The notes: generated by a model from the letters alone, not told the origin. Positions 11,601 to 24,454 are shown, counted from the stretch's first letter. The stretch: DNA of 64,000 nucleotides from Sphagnum compactum (GCA_965153455.1 OZ234495.1:14380875-14444874); one strand, 5' to 3'. Translations and numbers: made by a program.

Positions 11601-13232
11601 TTTAAACGAGGGTCCAAGACTAAAAAGTGGCAAATTGAGGCTAAACCTACATGGCACCTGTTTTTGAGGGAAAATCAATTGAGACTGACATTTTAACTAA
11701 TGAATCAATTTTTTAGCAAAAGTCATGTCCTTAAAAAGCTCAATGGAAGAAGGTGCTTGAGCTCTAGTGTGGAGAGATAGTAAAACAAAGTGGTTGTCAA
11801 GGAGAACTCAACTATAGAAACTTTGGCAAGAAAAGGAATAATAGCTTACACAAGGCCTAAGCTGATGGAAGGGGACATAAATTTGATATTACCTCTGAAG
11901 GAAAGTCCAATATCTAACAATTCTTAGATGATTCAAGTGGGGTTTTAGAAGGAGCATTAAGGACAAGTAATGTGAGAAGACCATGCGGCAAGATCCCCAA
12001 CAACCAATTTTGTGTTACCATGAATATGCACGTTTTATTCTATAATTTTCATAAGTTGAATTTAGAAAAGGAGGTTTATAACCTTCGGCCATACTTTCAA
12101 GGATTCACACCTAAAAACATATATGTAATCTTGTGACAAAAACATTAATTTAAAGGTGAAAAAACCACGAACCCAAGCAAATGAATATGGAAAGAGGCAA
12201 AAAAATTGGACAACCAAAACTTCCATTGGTTATAGGAGCTATTTCAATGACCGTGGAGCAAAACACAAAGTTATTTGCATTATCCTTGATTACAAATGGG
12301 CCAATTTTGTAAAACATCACTAATCCAAATTTTCAACAATAAGACTCAATGGGTCAGATTGAAAGGTCTACCAAGAAGGAAGGTAGGCATTTTAAATATC
12401 TATGCACCCAATGAATCTTCATGAAAGTGTTTAAGGGATAAGTTGCCCATGGATTGCAAATGGAAAGTGGGGGGTAATTCAATATGGTTACAAATCTTTA
12501 CACAAGGCTCTTGTGCATGTGAAAGGACCTTATAATCATTTTTAAAATGGCATTAAAGCCTTTAAAGATAGTTTTGAATTCAGAAGATCTAGTTAGATCC
12601 AATTGCTCCCTTAGGTTTTCATGGGACAATATGAACACAAGTCCTCAATATTATTTAATGTAATTACATAACATGTAAATAAACATATCTTAGATTGTGG
12701 GAAACATGTTTAAATCATGTAGGTGCGTTAAGTGATGACATATAGTCATAACATCATCACGTCTCTTTGGAAATTGAATTATGTAATTCTCATCTAAGGA
12801 AGTCATATTGCGATATTGACTTTATATTTAGAATTGACCAAGTGTATAAACATATTGCAACTATTTGGAAAAAAGATGAAAAAGAAGATTCTTTCTTTGC
12901 AAAAAAGTGGAAAATGACCAAGTTCTACAAAACCTTTTGCAAGGAAAATGTAGAAAGTTTTTTTAATTTTGAAGAAGTAGGTAGAAAAGATTTGGAAGCA
13001 ATCCAAGTAAATGTACAAAATAGGGTGGGTGATACTCACCTACAACATATTGTTGGAGGATTGAAAGAATGAATTAAATCATTGGAGGATGTGAATGTTG
13101 AAGGAGAGTATATGGTTTTGAACTAAATGAATGGAAAAAGCAAATTAGGGATTAAAAAATCCTTCATAGAAAATAGACATTGTAATAACTTCATTCGGGA
13201 ATGAAAATGGAAACATTGCTAGAATTACCAAA

Positions 13233-13293
<61 letters not shown>

Positions 13294-16200
13294 GCTTTCT
13301 ACAACAACCTTTACAATGTTGGTTCAAGATCCCTAAAAGCAAAACAATTAAAAGAAATGGTTTTCAACTTTATTTAAATGAAATTCAACCAAACCATGAA
13401 CCCTCATGTTGGTTATTTTTTTCACATGATATAAATTTCACAATGCTTTAAAAGCCTTGGCCAAACGTAAGGTCCAAGGATTAGATGGAATAGTTGTTAG
13501 GTTCTCTGTTAGATTATGGCACATGTTAATAAGGATTACTTTCACATGGTCAAAAATGATGTCCCTATTGGAAGATTTCACAAAGGTGTTACAAAAGTTT
13601 TGATAACCTTAATATTCAAGTTGGAGCCAAGGAGTGATTGGAAATTAGTGGCCAATATCATTTTCAAACATAACATACAAAATCCATGCCAAAACATTAT
13701 AATCGAATCTTCAACCAATCCTCATGGAACCAACTAATTGTGATTAGAACACCTTCCTCCCTTTGAAATATACATTATAAACAATGTGTTTCTAACCCAT
13801 GAGATGATTGATTGGGCTAGGCGCTCTAAACAAGACTTGAACTTCATCAAATGGGATTTTGGATTGAAGGCATATGACAAGGTGTCTTGGGACTTTCTTT
13901 TCAAGGCTACAAAAAGGTTAAGGACAGCTTCAAAGTACATTGAAAGGGTTTGTTTGCTCTTTCAAGATGTGGGATCAACCATTTATTGTAACATAACCTT
14001 GACATTTCCATACATAATACGATTGTGGCCAGAATGCACATTTGTTCCATACCTCTTTTTCATAGTGTGAGAGGTATTAAATCGCATGGGCAAACAAGTT
14101 GCAAGTAATGGTGAAATTCAAGTAATCCACATGTTAAACGGAAATAAGAAGTACATCCTAGCTCAATATGTGAATGCCACTTCTCTTACCTTGGTTGGAA
14201 ATGAAATGAATGGTGACATGGCAATTGACCTTTTCAACAAATTCCTATTGATTTCCAAGTTGGAATTGAACTTTTTAAAAAAATGTGGAATTTTGGTGTA
14301 GCACCACAAATTTCAAGCCTAATTAACTTGGAAAGCACAAGTGGAAATAGGCAACCAAATAAGAATTTGTAAAATTACTAAGTATTCCATTTGGGTTTAA
14401 CCTTGAAACAAAAGACATACATATGTTTTTTGTTGAAAAAATCTAAAAGAGATTCAAATTCTAAAATACAATCCACCTTCGTATTATTGAGAGAAGAACT
14501 ATGATCAATGTGGTACTAAGTTCTACCCTTTGATTCTTTATCACAATATGGGTTGGGTTAGTCCAAACACTACACAAGTGCAATGCTATGTTGCTTGAAA
14601 TCACTTATGGAGAGGACAAGATCATAACACCACAACTAAACTCAATTCCATTAACTATTATGCAACAAGAAGAAATGGAGGCCTAAATTTGGTGGATCCT
14701 AAAGCTCTAAATGCACTATTAAGAAATTGGATTTCGATGGCATTGGAGCTTGGTTAGTCTAACCTAAAGACTTTAGTAACGTATAGAATGAACATGTTCA
14801 ACATTTCCAAAAATAAAAGATGGCCACTTGATGTAAATTGGGTCCTTGTAAAAGTTTACATTTTTTTTTTTTGACATTAAGGATTTGGAATATAATTTCC
14901 AAAAAACATGGAAGATGGTGAATGAAACAATTTAACCTTATTCTCCTACCCTTATTGAAGTTGTATGCAACTATAGATGTGGTGGTCAGCACACTTTAAA
15001 CGTCAATAATTTTGGGTGTCCATTATTAAAACATAATAATTTCACCAAAATGAACTAAAGACAATTGAAGATCTTTGGAACTCCTAACTATGAAACTAAA
15101 AAGTTGGGAATAGATTAAAATGACCTATTATTTTAAAATGATGAGCATTCAATTTGGGAAAAAAATCTTATTAAAAGGTGAAAAAATATATGCTCTCCCA
15201 AAAGGCAACAACAAAAGTATAGTGGATTGCATTCTACACCAACAACCCCTCAAATCCATGGAAAATCCAATAAATGATCAAAGATTTTCAATCTTCATGC
15301 AAATAAAGAACCATATGATAATTAGGTTATGTTTCAAAACTTATAATATATGATGTAAATGTGAAATCCAATTATGTCCTTGTGAGAAAAAGAATGATAG
15401 AACTGGTGACCAATTACAAATGTCAATAGGCAATTGGCATAGGGTTCAAATGTCTATGATAAGGAAGGGATCAAGAAGGGCCACGTTTCCCAACAATATT
15501 TTACATGGGAAGTTTAAATTATTGGAATTTGATCTAGATCAATAGAAATGGTTTGACGGTTTGATATTTATTTTAGTGTGCTAAAAAAAAAATTGGAAAT
15601 TGTAGAACGATAGAGAAACCTCACTTAAAAAATCCCATAAAAGTGAGTAGAGGTATTGTCCCAAGTCATAAGGTTAAGTGGCACAACATTGGAAGAATAA
15701 TCAAAAGAAGAAGGATGTTAGACCTTATACTACAAGGCTATAATCATTAACATGTGGAGAGAACGAATGTGTAAAAATGTGAATATGGACTATCAAGTAT
15801 GTGTAATTTGGCAATTCTAGAAACCCTAAGATTCTATGAATGTCCTAAGGGAAGACTAGTTTAGAATTGGGCCACCATTATTCCTTTTAATCTCAAACAT
15901 CCCCCTTAGATGGATGGAAAAATGAAGAGGTTAAATGTTATGCAATGCCTTGTATTTAAAAGAAGTTTCCATGGATTCATAGCTAATTCATCCCAATATG
16001 TCATTCTTAAAAGGTGCAATGATTTGGAATTTATGGATTGAAAGGAATGAGAAAATCTTAAAGATTAGAACTAGTATGATCATAAGTTAACTAACATGAT
16101 ATTAAATGCAACTGTGACTTCTAGTAGATTTGAATGGGAGAAAATGTTCCATTTGATTAGTTTTGAAAAGAAATGGTGTCTTCATTTCACTAGTTCTACT

Positions 16201-16390
16201 AAGAACCATCACAAAGTAAGATGGAACTACCAATTATTTACATTAATTAATATTTTTAATTGACTTGGTGCTCCTTTATTTGGTGCTAGAAGATGGATTC
16301 CCCTTAGCCTATTATTGACGTTTTAGAAAACTCTTTTGTGCAATAGATCTTCTTCCATTGGTTTCAAAATAATAATAATAATAAACTTCC
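11600..16390 (+). mobile_element. degenerate L1-type LINE retrotransposon
   Basis: Fragments of a non-LTR retrotransposon occur in order. Near 12340-12430 an endonuclease block reads LKGLPRRKVGILNIYAPNES. At 12767-13072 comes the inter-domain region. From about 13450 reverse transcriptase motifs appear: ALAKRKVQGLDGI, then THEMIDWARRSKQDL and KAYDKVSWDFLFKA at 13790-13900. A residual ILAQYVNATSLTL at about 14157-14195 stands where YADD should be, so the catalytic Asp pair is lost. Near 16020 the C-terminal block IWNLWIERNEKI appears. Frameshifts and stops are everywhere. A short AAT run at 16366-16385 may be the 3' tail. The 5' end is a guess, since any ORF1 is too eroded to place. Confidence 0.78.
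13235..13290. repeat. (AT)28 microsatellite inside the LINE
   Basis: A perfect AT dinucleotide run between the endonuclease and reverse transcriptase parts of the LINE remnant, probably expanded after insertion. Confidence 0.97.
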
Positions 16391-18399
16391 ATAGTTCATG
16401 AAATTTTTCCTTAATGCCTAGATGAAATTTCCCTCATCTCACTCATATTGATTTTTAGAGTTTTTTTTGCCCAATTTTTATTGTTGACAAAGCAACATGT
16501 TTGAACCTTAAGTCAATGACAACACCATTCTTTCTTGAGCCATGATGGAACTAGCTTTCCTCTACTTGTTGTGGTTTGAGTTTCTGCTCACTTTGTTGTG
16601 TAGCTTCTTTTCCTAGTGGCTGCAGATTCCTTTGATCATTATGTTGCACAATTTTCAATGGTTGTTGTTCTTGGATTCCTTCTTTTGTTTGTTGCTGCAA
16701 AACCTCCTTCTATAGTAGTTGATGGGATGGCTCCTTTTGTTGTTGTACCCATTTTCCTTATTGATTAATTATCATCACCACATTGTCTTCCAACAACTAA
16801 GGTCTCTCCTCCCCCATCTAATCTTCAACCACTTCTTCCTATAACATCTCTATTTCAAAAATTTGTTATGTGTCAACATTGTTCAAACTTTGATCTTCTA
16901 TAACCTTGTTCATAAGATTGGATGTTGTAACAGGCTTATCAACATCTACAATAGGCTGCTAGAGAATTTCCTTACATTGTTGTAGAACTACAATTTACTA
17001 CACCATGCGATCAATTGACATTAAAATCATAATGTCAGGATTAAAAAATATTCTCAAGCTTCAATAATTATACACGTACATCCCATTCATAGAGTAGTCT
17101 TTTCATTCCCAAACACATACCCCATTGTTTCTTCCAAAAAAAACCCCCACAAAGTTTCATGTGGCATACTTACTTTTGTACCAACATGCCCTTTGGCAAT
17201 TACAAGAAGTAGTTGTAACTATTTCGTGTCATATTTTTATGCAAATACGATAGTTAGTTAGTCATGTCGACACAGTAAGCTCAACTTATATGGACTTACC
17301 AACCAATTACATTTTGACTATTTAAAAAATAAATGCTGGTATTTTGTCTAGTATTCCTAATCTTATTACTCTGCCAACATGCCTAAGTATTTCCTTGACA
17401 ACCAACATGACGTAATGAAAATAACATGGGTGGTTTAAGACTTTGTATGTTATAAGGACATGCACTTGAACGCTTAGTAGATGTTTGCAACGAATGAATG
17501 TGAATGAGATGGGAGGGCAAAGGGTAACTATTAGCCTTTTCTTGGTGCAAAATTAAACATTGTTGTGAATTTGTGAATTTATTTGGTTGCAAATTTAATG
17601 AATTTTTGAAAGAAAATAATCAAAATTTGAAAAAGAAAATAAAAAATTTCTATATATACATAGTTCAAGTAGGCAAGCAAACATATATTAGGATGTTTAA
17701 CTTCCTTCCTTTCAAGTTTTTTTAATCACCAAATTCGACTAAATTGGGTTATGGATGGTCACCACAATGGCTCCATCACAAAAAAGAAAGAAAACATTGG
17801 CAACTATAGCAAGCACATAAATTACTACGAGTAAAAATAAAACATGCTTCAACACAAGCACATTTGCATGGAACCAAGGAAGAAGGATAAGAGATGTGCA
17901 AAATGTGTACCCAATGGTGATTTAATCGTAAGAAGGAAAACATGAAGCATGAAGATGAAAGTGCTAAGGCTAAAGTGGAAAGTTGTACTTCATACGAGTG
18001 TTGATATTGGTTTGCAATTTGCACTACATAGTATTCCAAAACTTAATAATATTCATATCCGATTGGCAACCAACACAAATTGTGAGGTATTATGATAATT
18101 TTCCAGTGTACCCAAAACTATCAATTGATCAATGGAAATTACATTTACATTGTTACTTGGAACACCCAAATCAAAATTGGAATACAACATGACTCCATAA
18201 CTTATTAGGTCTTCAAATCTAAGCAAGGGAAACAACACTTCAGGCAAAAATTAATGTGATCATTAAGATTTTTTAAAAGAATTAAACCAAATAAACTTCA
18301 AGGGCTTTATTTTGTATCCTTTGATTCTCAAGAACAAGGCACCAACAGAGGACCCAACACCCTAGGTTGACACAAAAGTACAGCTGAGATCCAAAACAA
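16391..18399. other. intergenic DNA with a decayed Gln-rich frame on the minus strand
   Basis: On the minus strand at about 16860-16550, one frame reads QQQTKEGIQEQQPLKIVQHN and continues Gln-rich. It is broken by TAG and TAA codons that mostly stand where CAG and CAA would be. This looks like a C-to-T decayed Gln-rich protein, perhaps a retroelement ORF1 or gag tail. No domain could be assigned, and the rest of the stretch is unrecognised. Confidence 0.3.
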
Positions 18400-18401
18400 T
18401 A

Positions 18402-19508
18402 GAGTTATCCGTAAAGTCACCCTGTCTTTGGGCCTGCTTTCACCCCCTGTCCCCTCTTTCAGTGGTATCTGCAAAGTAATGAAATTTTATTAAATCTCAC
18501 TAAATGCACAAGGTTTGAGAGTAATTATAGTAGTTGCATAGGTAGGAGATGAAAATATGTGTAGCAGCAGTGGAGGCGCTCAGGAAAAAGGAAAGGCAGT
18601 ATGAAACTCAGTTTACCACCAAAATTGGTGGAAAAAACTAATTTGGGTCCCAGTTATTTATTTCGCTTTGTAAAATTTTCATTCCCAGTCACGTGTTTCA
18701 TGCCTTAATGTGCGAAAACTGGTCGTTCTCGGCCCCTAATTGAGACTATATGGATAAGTCTAACTTGCTCAAGTTTCCTTAGGTGGAGTGGCCGATCAAT
18801 GTAAGAACCGTGTGACTGCAGGTGCAGGCGCGGGTGACAATTTTTTTATATGATATACTTGTGTCTTCTTGGTTAAGTTCTGTTGGCCCATTAACTCCAA
18901 TTTAACTGCACCATGTACAGCTACCATTATTGAGGAGGAGGCACCTTGCGTACCGTCCAACAAAAGTGCAAAAATGCCCTAATTCGGTGAGGCCACATGC
19001 CAAGAGTCATTCCCAACCATTTCCTTATGGCATTCTCAGTCTACTTATTACAGCCCATATCACTTCAGCTGCTCCCAACCATTCCTTAAGGTGTTAAGAC
19101 ATTCTCATGGTAGTTACTAGTTATTGCTTTGTCGTAAGCCGCCGATGATCAGACGATCTGAAGAACGACTACCCTACAGGTGTTCCCTTGCCTTCCATAA
19201 GGTGTTTTCTGTTGCTTTCAGAACCTATTCTTGAGAGAAAAGTTTAATTGCTTACATTGATTCGGTTAAGCATCTGTGGGTAATAGAACAGCTTGTTTCG
19301 ACAGAACAGGGCATCAAACATGTAACTGAGAATGAAAATTCTACAAAAATGAAATAACGGGGACCCAAACCAGTTTTTCCATCAATTTTGGTGGTAAACT
19401 GAGATTTAATAAAATTTCCTTACTTTGCGGATACCACTGAAAGAGGGGATAGGGGGTGAAAGCAGGCCCAAAGACATGGTGAAAACAGGGTGACTTTATC
19501 GATAACTC
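18402..19508. mobile_element. non-autonomous DNA transposon with long inverted repeats, TA target duplication
   Basis: The ends are GAGTTATC...GATAACTC, flanked by TA on both sides (18400-18401 and 19509-19510). The left inverted repeat covers about 18402-18740 and the right about 19270-19508. Both share blocks such as TTTGGGCCTGCTTTCACCCC, CCCTCTTTCAGTGGTAT and CCACCAAAATTG. The right arm lacks about 100 bp found in the left. The centre carries no transposase frame. A shorter relative lies at 22128-22512. TA duplications fit Tc1/mariner-like transposition, but the termini do not match the Stowaway consensus I know. Confidence 0.75.
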
Positions 19509-19510
19509 TA

Positions 19511-21411
19511 ATGTGTTGCAAAGTCAAACCTGGCCTGCAGGTGAGGTTCACTGATCCCGTTTTCAGGGGATCACTGTCATTCACAATCAATCAGTTGTGT
19601 TTAGTTTGTGGGATCCATTTGATTTACATGAGTATTTATTTTGACAAGCCTTTTTCGATCGGTCCAAAAACCACCACTAAAGGACTACTTACCATCATAG
19701 AACAGGTCAAGTGGCTTCAAAAAAACATGTCCAAAAAAAAATCAAAGAATGATAGATTTGCGTGTCAAAAAAATAGAATATTCGAGAGGATTCTCTATTT
19801 TCCTTCACCAAAAAAAACATGGTCTTTGATTTTTTTGTGAGAAAAAAAATTTGTTCTTTGATTTTTTTGAGAGAAGAAAATTTCAACGTTTGTACAAATG
19901 ATCTAAGTAGTGTCAAAGCTGCCAAGGTACTTGGGTGCCGAGGATGTGGCTTCACCAACATCCTGGTGAAGAAGGGAAAAAAAGAAGAAGGAACAAAAAA
20001 AAAAAACAATATCGACCATAGAATCGACTCATTCTCACCTGAGATAGTGTCGAGTTAGGTGCCATGATTAACTTAGTGGCGACCAGTGTCAGTGGCAATG
20101 CCTTCAAGACAATGGCAGAGAAGAAGAGGACTCTGAACAACAGGGAGTGTGGCAGCTTTCATACATACTACTAGACCCAAGTATAGAATCCAACGGACAC
20201 TTTTAAGCCTAGAGTAACAACGCCCCGAGGAGCGAGCGGGGTGGGGTGTTCCCAAAAGAGGCACCCATCTGAGGCAAGAGCTGAGTGACACTTATTTAGG
20301 AAATACGCCCCCCACTACTCCTCAAGCGTTACCCTGCGTAAAGCACCGACATAATTTTATGCTCGATCTTTTCCCGTGATACTTCCTCATTGGGTGTCAC
20401 AAGCAAAAAGAAAAGAAAAAAAAAGGTGGAATGTTTCAAAAAGTGGAAAATTCTGCCAGTGCTTTTAGGCATTATGTATTGAGGAAAATACTTACATATT
20501 TCATATTAAATTGAAAAGGTTTGGAATACATACAAGGCTTAGGGCAAAGGGTAGTGAGGTCAGAAGATGGTTTTGCCAAAAAAAAATGAGAAAAATCATA
20601 TATATAGTATATATAAAAAAGGCAAAGGATGAGAACCCATCCACAAGAAGTACAAGGCAAATAAGAGCTCAAGAACACATGTCATGAAAAAACACAACAA
20701 TATGGGATATATGCTTTTTCCATTAACTACCTCATTAAGTACAACCTAAGTTCCTCCATTAGCATGATTGGCTTACTTCATCAAGTACTTGAAATCTTGA
20801 ACATCCTCCCTATTACAATACAACTATGAAATTCTTTAACATATGGGATGGCCTGTTATTATTACAAGGGGAATTGCATGGCATAAAATGGAGCCCCTTC
20901 TAAAATGGAGCAACCATTTCCTTGGAGGCATGAAAAGTTTTGCGAAATCTATGTGCACGGCCACAAAGGGATATTGTCTGAAATTTGGGTTGGCACCAAA
21001 CCTTTGTTGAAGCCACCACCCGCTACTTGGAAAGGCAGTTTGCTCCTAAATATTGGAGCCACCACCGTCTTCTTCCCTAGTAAGATTTGAGTATCTATCT
21101 ATGAAGGATCGTAATTTGTTTTGTTTGTCGTGTTGAGATCTCCCAAACCACAGTGCCCCCGCTGCCATCTATGCTCTTGGAAAGCCCTCCATGAGCATGG
21201 ATGGACACATGCAGCACCAAGGGTCCAAGACACACAAGTCCCATGTAGTGTAAAGCATGAGGGGGGAGATTATACTGAACCCTAAACATACATGAGGTGT
21301 TAGGGCGGGGTGGAAGGTTCTCAAGCCTACTCCTTACAAGTAGGACTTGGAGAGGTCTTACGCCAATAGGTAGGCATAATATCCTTGTCTTTTAAGGATG
21401 GACGTTTCATG
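19511..21411. other. intergenic DNA, nothing recognised
   Basis: Contains two copies of CTTTGATTTTTTTG-type runs near 19825-19870 and scattered short frames. No domain or terminal repeat was identified. Confidence 0.45.
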
Positions 21412-21484
21412 CATCCCGTCATCCGTCTGTTTTGTGCTTGCAGGAATGAACGACACCTCAAGCAAGTAGACGGATGACGGGATG
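21412..21484. repeat. perfect 17 bp hairpin with extended inner stem
   Basis: CATCCCGTCATCCGTCT (21412-21428) is exactly complementary to AGACGGATGACGGGATG (21468-21484). A second inner stem pairs TGCTTG (21435-21440) with CAAGCA (21459-21464). Further GGACGGATGA-like repeats follow on the right to about 21530. Confidence 0.8.
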
Positions 21485-21912
21485 GATGAAATGTCCGTCC
21501 GGTTGGATGATGGGACGGATGACAGGACGGATTAAGGGGAAGCTTCACGACGTCCTTTACTATATATAATATAATATTCACAGATATGAGGTGCACTCCA
21601 AATACACTTGGGAAATTCCTCCTACTGGCTTGATGGTTTCCGTCAAAAGGGATTCGATTTATATAACCAGGTCCAGCGAAGTCTCTGGGTTTTTTATTTA
21701 ACTGGGGTCTTGAACTCACCCAAATACCTAATCTTGCATGACTGAAAATCTGTCTTGTCCCTAGTTCTTTTCTCCAAAAGACACAGAGCTCCTTACAACA
21801 ACAACATGCCACAAACTTCAGTGTGTAGCATGAAGTACAATTTTTTTGCAGTAGTAGCCAGGCCACAGCTAACACAGCCAGCCTTTGGCATTTTCTGAAG
21901 CAGGGAGGTGGA

Positions 21913-21933
21913 GGGGGGGGGGGGGGGGGGGGG
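21913..21933. repeat. poly-G homopolymer (21 G)
   Basis: Twenty-one consecutive G residues. Confidence 0.95.
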
Positions 21934-22127
21934 CATTCTAAAGGATTGTCATGTGGATGCTTTTCTTTGGGTACAGTTAAGAGAAGATCTGCAACTTTGC
22001 CACCTGTTTTTTCATTTGTATTCGAGGAAGTTTATATAAAAGCTAATACAGTTGTCTTCTTCAGTTTTATATCAAACCTTCCATTGTTTTGGACAAAATT
22101 CTCCACAACAATTCTGGCATACATTTA

Positions 22128-22512
22128 AAGTTATCGTTAAAGTCACCCTCTCTTTCACCCCCTATTCCCTCTGCTTTCACCACTATCCCCTCTTTCAGTG
22201 GTAAAAGAAAGTAAGAATTTTTAGTAAATCTCAGTATGAAATGCTGGAACTCAGCATTTAATGCACAAGGTGGGAGAGTAACTATAGTTGTTGTACAGGT
22301 AGGAGCAGTGAAAATATATGTAGCAGCAGTGGAGGCGCTCATGAATAAGGAAAGAGGGGATGAAACTCAGGTTACCACCAAACCAAAATTGGTGGAAAAA
22401 CTAGTTTGGGTCTCAGTTATATTCGTTTTGTAAAATTTCATTCCCAGTTACGCGTTTGATGCCCTATTATGCTGAAACTGGGAAGTCTCGCCCCCTAATC
22501 GACAGATAACTT
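22128..22512. mobile_element. short member of the 18.4 kb TIR transposon family (MITE)
   Basis: The ends are AAGTTATC...GATAACTT with TA on both flanks (22126-22127 and 22513-22514). Internal blocks are shared with 18402-18740, for example TAAAGTCACCCT, CCCTCTTTCAGTGGTA, GTAGCAGCAGTGGAGGCGCTC and AAAATTGGTGGAAAAACTA. At 385 bp it is essentially one long arm of the larger element closed by a short terminal inverted repeat. Confidence 0.75.
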
Positions 22513-22514
22513 TA

Positions 22515-23060
22515 TTCACTCTTTGATATCAATCACCAATTTAGTGCTTACAAGTCACTAGTGGGCCCTTCTGAATTACACCAGTAAGGTCATCCATCCC
22601 ACTTTTCTTCCTGCCATTTTTAAAAAACAAATTTAATTGCATTTTTAGACCCCAAAAAAATCACTCCTAAATTTGTTGATTCAAAAATTGCAAGATGACT
22701 ATCATCCTTGTCCAGGACGCTCTCTAAAGGGTACCAAAAGCACATCAAGGTTCCCCCTGGTTTGGAAGGGTTAAAGCATGATCATAAAACAAAACAAACA
22801 CCTATCTTAACAACATAGAGATGCTTTGTATAGGGGAAGGCCTATACCTCCCTAGGGCCTCCCTTAATTTGAGGGCCATAGCCTTGAGGGGGATAGAGTA
22901 TATAGGCTTGAAAATTAGGGAAGAACCATGAGAGCCAGGGTTTTTTTAATTTTTAAAAAAATTAATAATTTTTCCAATTTTGTGAAGTAGGTGGACAAGA
23001 TGACTTAGCCAAATTTGGCTACAGGTCAGAGAGAAAATTCACTTGCCATATGAATGAATG
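22515..23060. other. intergenic DNA, nothing recognised
   Basis: No coding signal and no terminal repeats were seen between the two MITEs. Confidence 0.4.
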
Positions 23061-23064
23061 AATG

Positions 23065-23218
23065 CACTGCAACAAAAGGTGTCCCTATACGTCAAGTGAT
23101 TTCACTGGATTTTGAGTGAATTCATTGATTGTAGTGAACGGGGACCGATGAAAAAATAGTGAATTCACTGGTCTACTGAATGGGGACTAGTGAATTGCAC
23201 CCACATTTTGTAGTAGTG
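23065..23218. mobile_element. CACTA-type MITE with ATG target duplication
   Basis: The left end starts CACTGCAACAAAAGGTGTCCC and the right end, read inward on the minus strand, starts CACTACTACAAAATGTGG. Both carry the CACTRCAACAAAA-like terminus of En/Spm transposons. The element is flanked by the 3 bp duplication ATG (23062-23064 and 23219-23221), as expected for this superfamily. Subterminal TTCACTGG and AGTGAATTC motifs repeat inside. It is 154 bp with no coding capacity. Confidence 0.72.
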
Positions 23219-23221
23219 ATG

Positions 23222-24454
23222 AATCTATGTACATATTTTCTAAGATCTCACTGGCAAAAGTCATTTCCCAAATACAGCTGCTAAGCACAAACCTTGCCTA
23301 CCTCCCACCCCTCTCCCCCACCCCCCCAATCTGACTCATGGTTACTCTGCAGTCTGTCTTTGCAAAGAGTACCCTGCAAAACTGTTACTCTAGAGTTGGG
23401 TTGTAAAGTGCAACAGATAATTTCACAAACAAACAAATGGGTCTCATAATTTAACACAAGCAAACAATCTTCTGCACTCTGCACCTCTTCTCTCTCTCTC
23501 CCTCTCTCTCTCTCTCTCTCCTTCCTTCCTTCTGCAATCTTCAGAGAAAGGCTTTGTATGCCATGCCCTTCCTTATGTTGGAAACTCATTCCAGACTTGG
23601 GACAGACATCAAGTTGTATCCTTTAATTGCCACATGTCATGAGTTCAATTTCTAGGGCCAGAGGGGTGAACTAACCAAACAACAAGCCAGCCTCCTTCAC
23701 CATCCATAAGGGATGGATGGATGGTTACCTACTACCAGGATTGGAAACACTTTTCCATTGGATTCCAGTTCTGTAGCTAACCACAGTGGTTAGCTCAGTT
23801 TCTGTTTTCATACCAGGTAACAACCATTAGGTTGCCATTACCTATGCACTAGGTGAGGTAACCCAACCCGCGAGGTGAGTGCAAAGGTTACCATGAATAT
23901 AGTTTAGTTAAGGAGTGTGAATGTCAAGACTAACTACTGATGATAACCAGCACTCCTTGACCCAATTACAAGACAAAATAACCATCCCTTGTGGGAATCA
24001 AGATGATCACTTTTCATCCACATAGTGAGTGGTTGGTTATATATGAATGTTCATCCAAGCAATGAAGGGTTACATCCCTCATAAGAATGTTCATCCTTGC
24101 CACTCTTGGTGGTTGTCAGCACCTATTATGCAACTTCTTTTTTTTTCATACCTAGCTACTAACAACCCATTAGCCCTTTCATGTGTACTTATCACTCACC
24201 ATTTACATGCATTTAATTTATTTAGTGATCAATAGTGTTAAGTGAGTATCATAATGAGTGCTTAGTATTGGGTCAATTTTCAAGCTATTTCTCAATGTAT
24301 TAGATTTAGTGATACCCAATTAGATATTAGACCCATTGGTTTTCACTCTTCTGAAAACTAGCCATTGTGAATTGACTCCCTTGGACACCTTTCAAAATGT
24401 TGCCTTCAAGTGGGGTTAAAATGTTTACATGGATCCATTTTCATGCTATGAGAT
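23222..24454. other. intergenic DNA with simple repeats
   Basis: Contains a CT tract at 23490-23520 and GGATGGATGG near 23710. Several TGGTTA/TAACCA palindromic pairs lie between 23770 and 23880. No gene was recognised. Confidence 0.5.
24151..24222. repeat. dispersed repeat, copy related to 27271-27340
   Basis: TTAGCCCTTT..., CTTA..ACTNACCATNTACATGC and AATTAATT-like blocks occur in the same order here and at 27271-27340. They suggest two old copies of one dispersed repeat of unknown class. Confidence 0.5.

Noticed and set aside
19707-20058. Overlapping frames on both strands
   Set aside because: Produced by poly-A/poly-T rich short repeats (TTTGATTTTTTTG). No coding signature.
21327-21875. 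182-codon minus-strand open frame
   Set aside because: It runs through the GACGGATGA repeat hairpin and simple sequence, has no recognisable domain, and is rich in Cys, Ser and Arg from repeat translation. Not supported as a gene.
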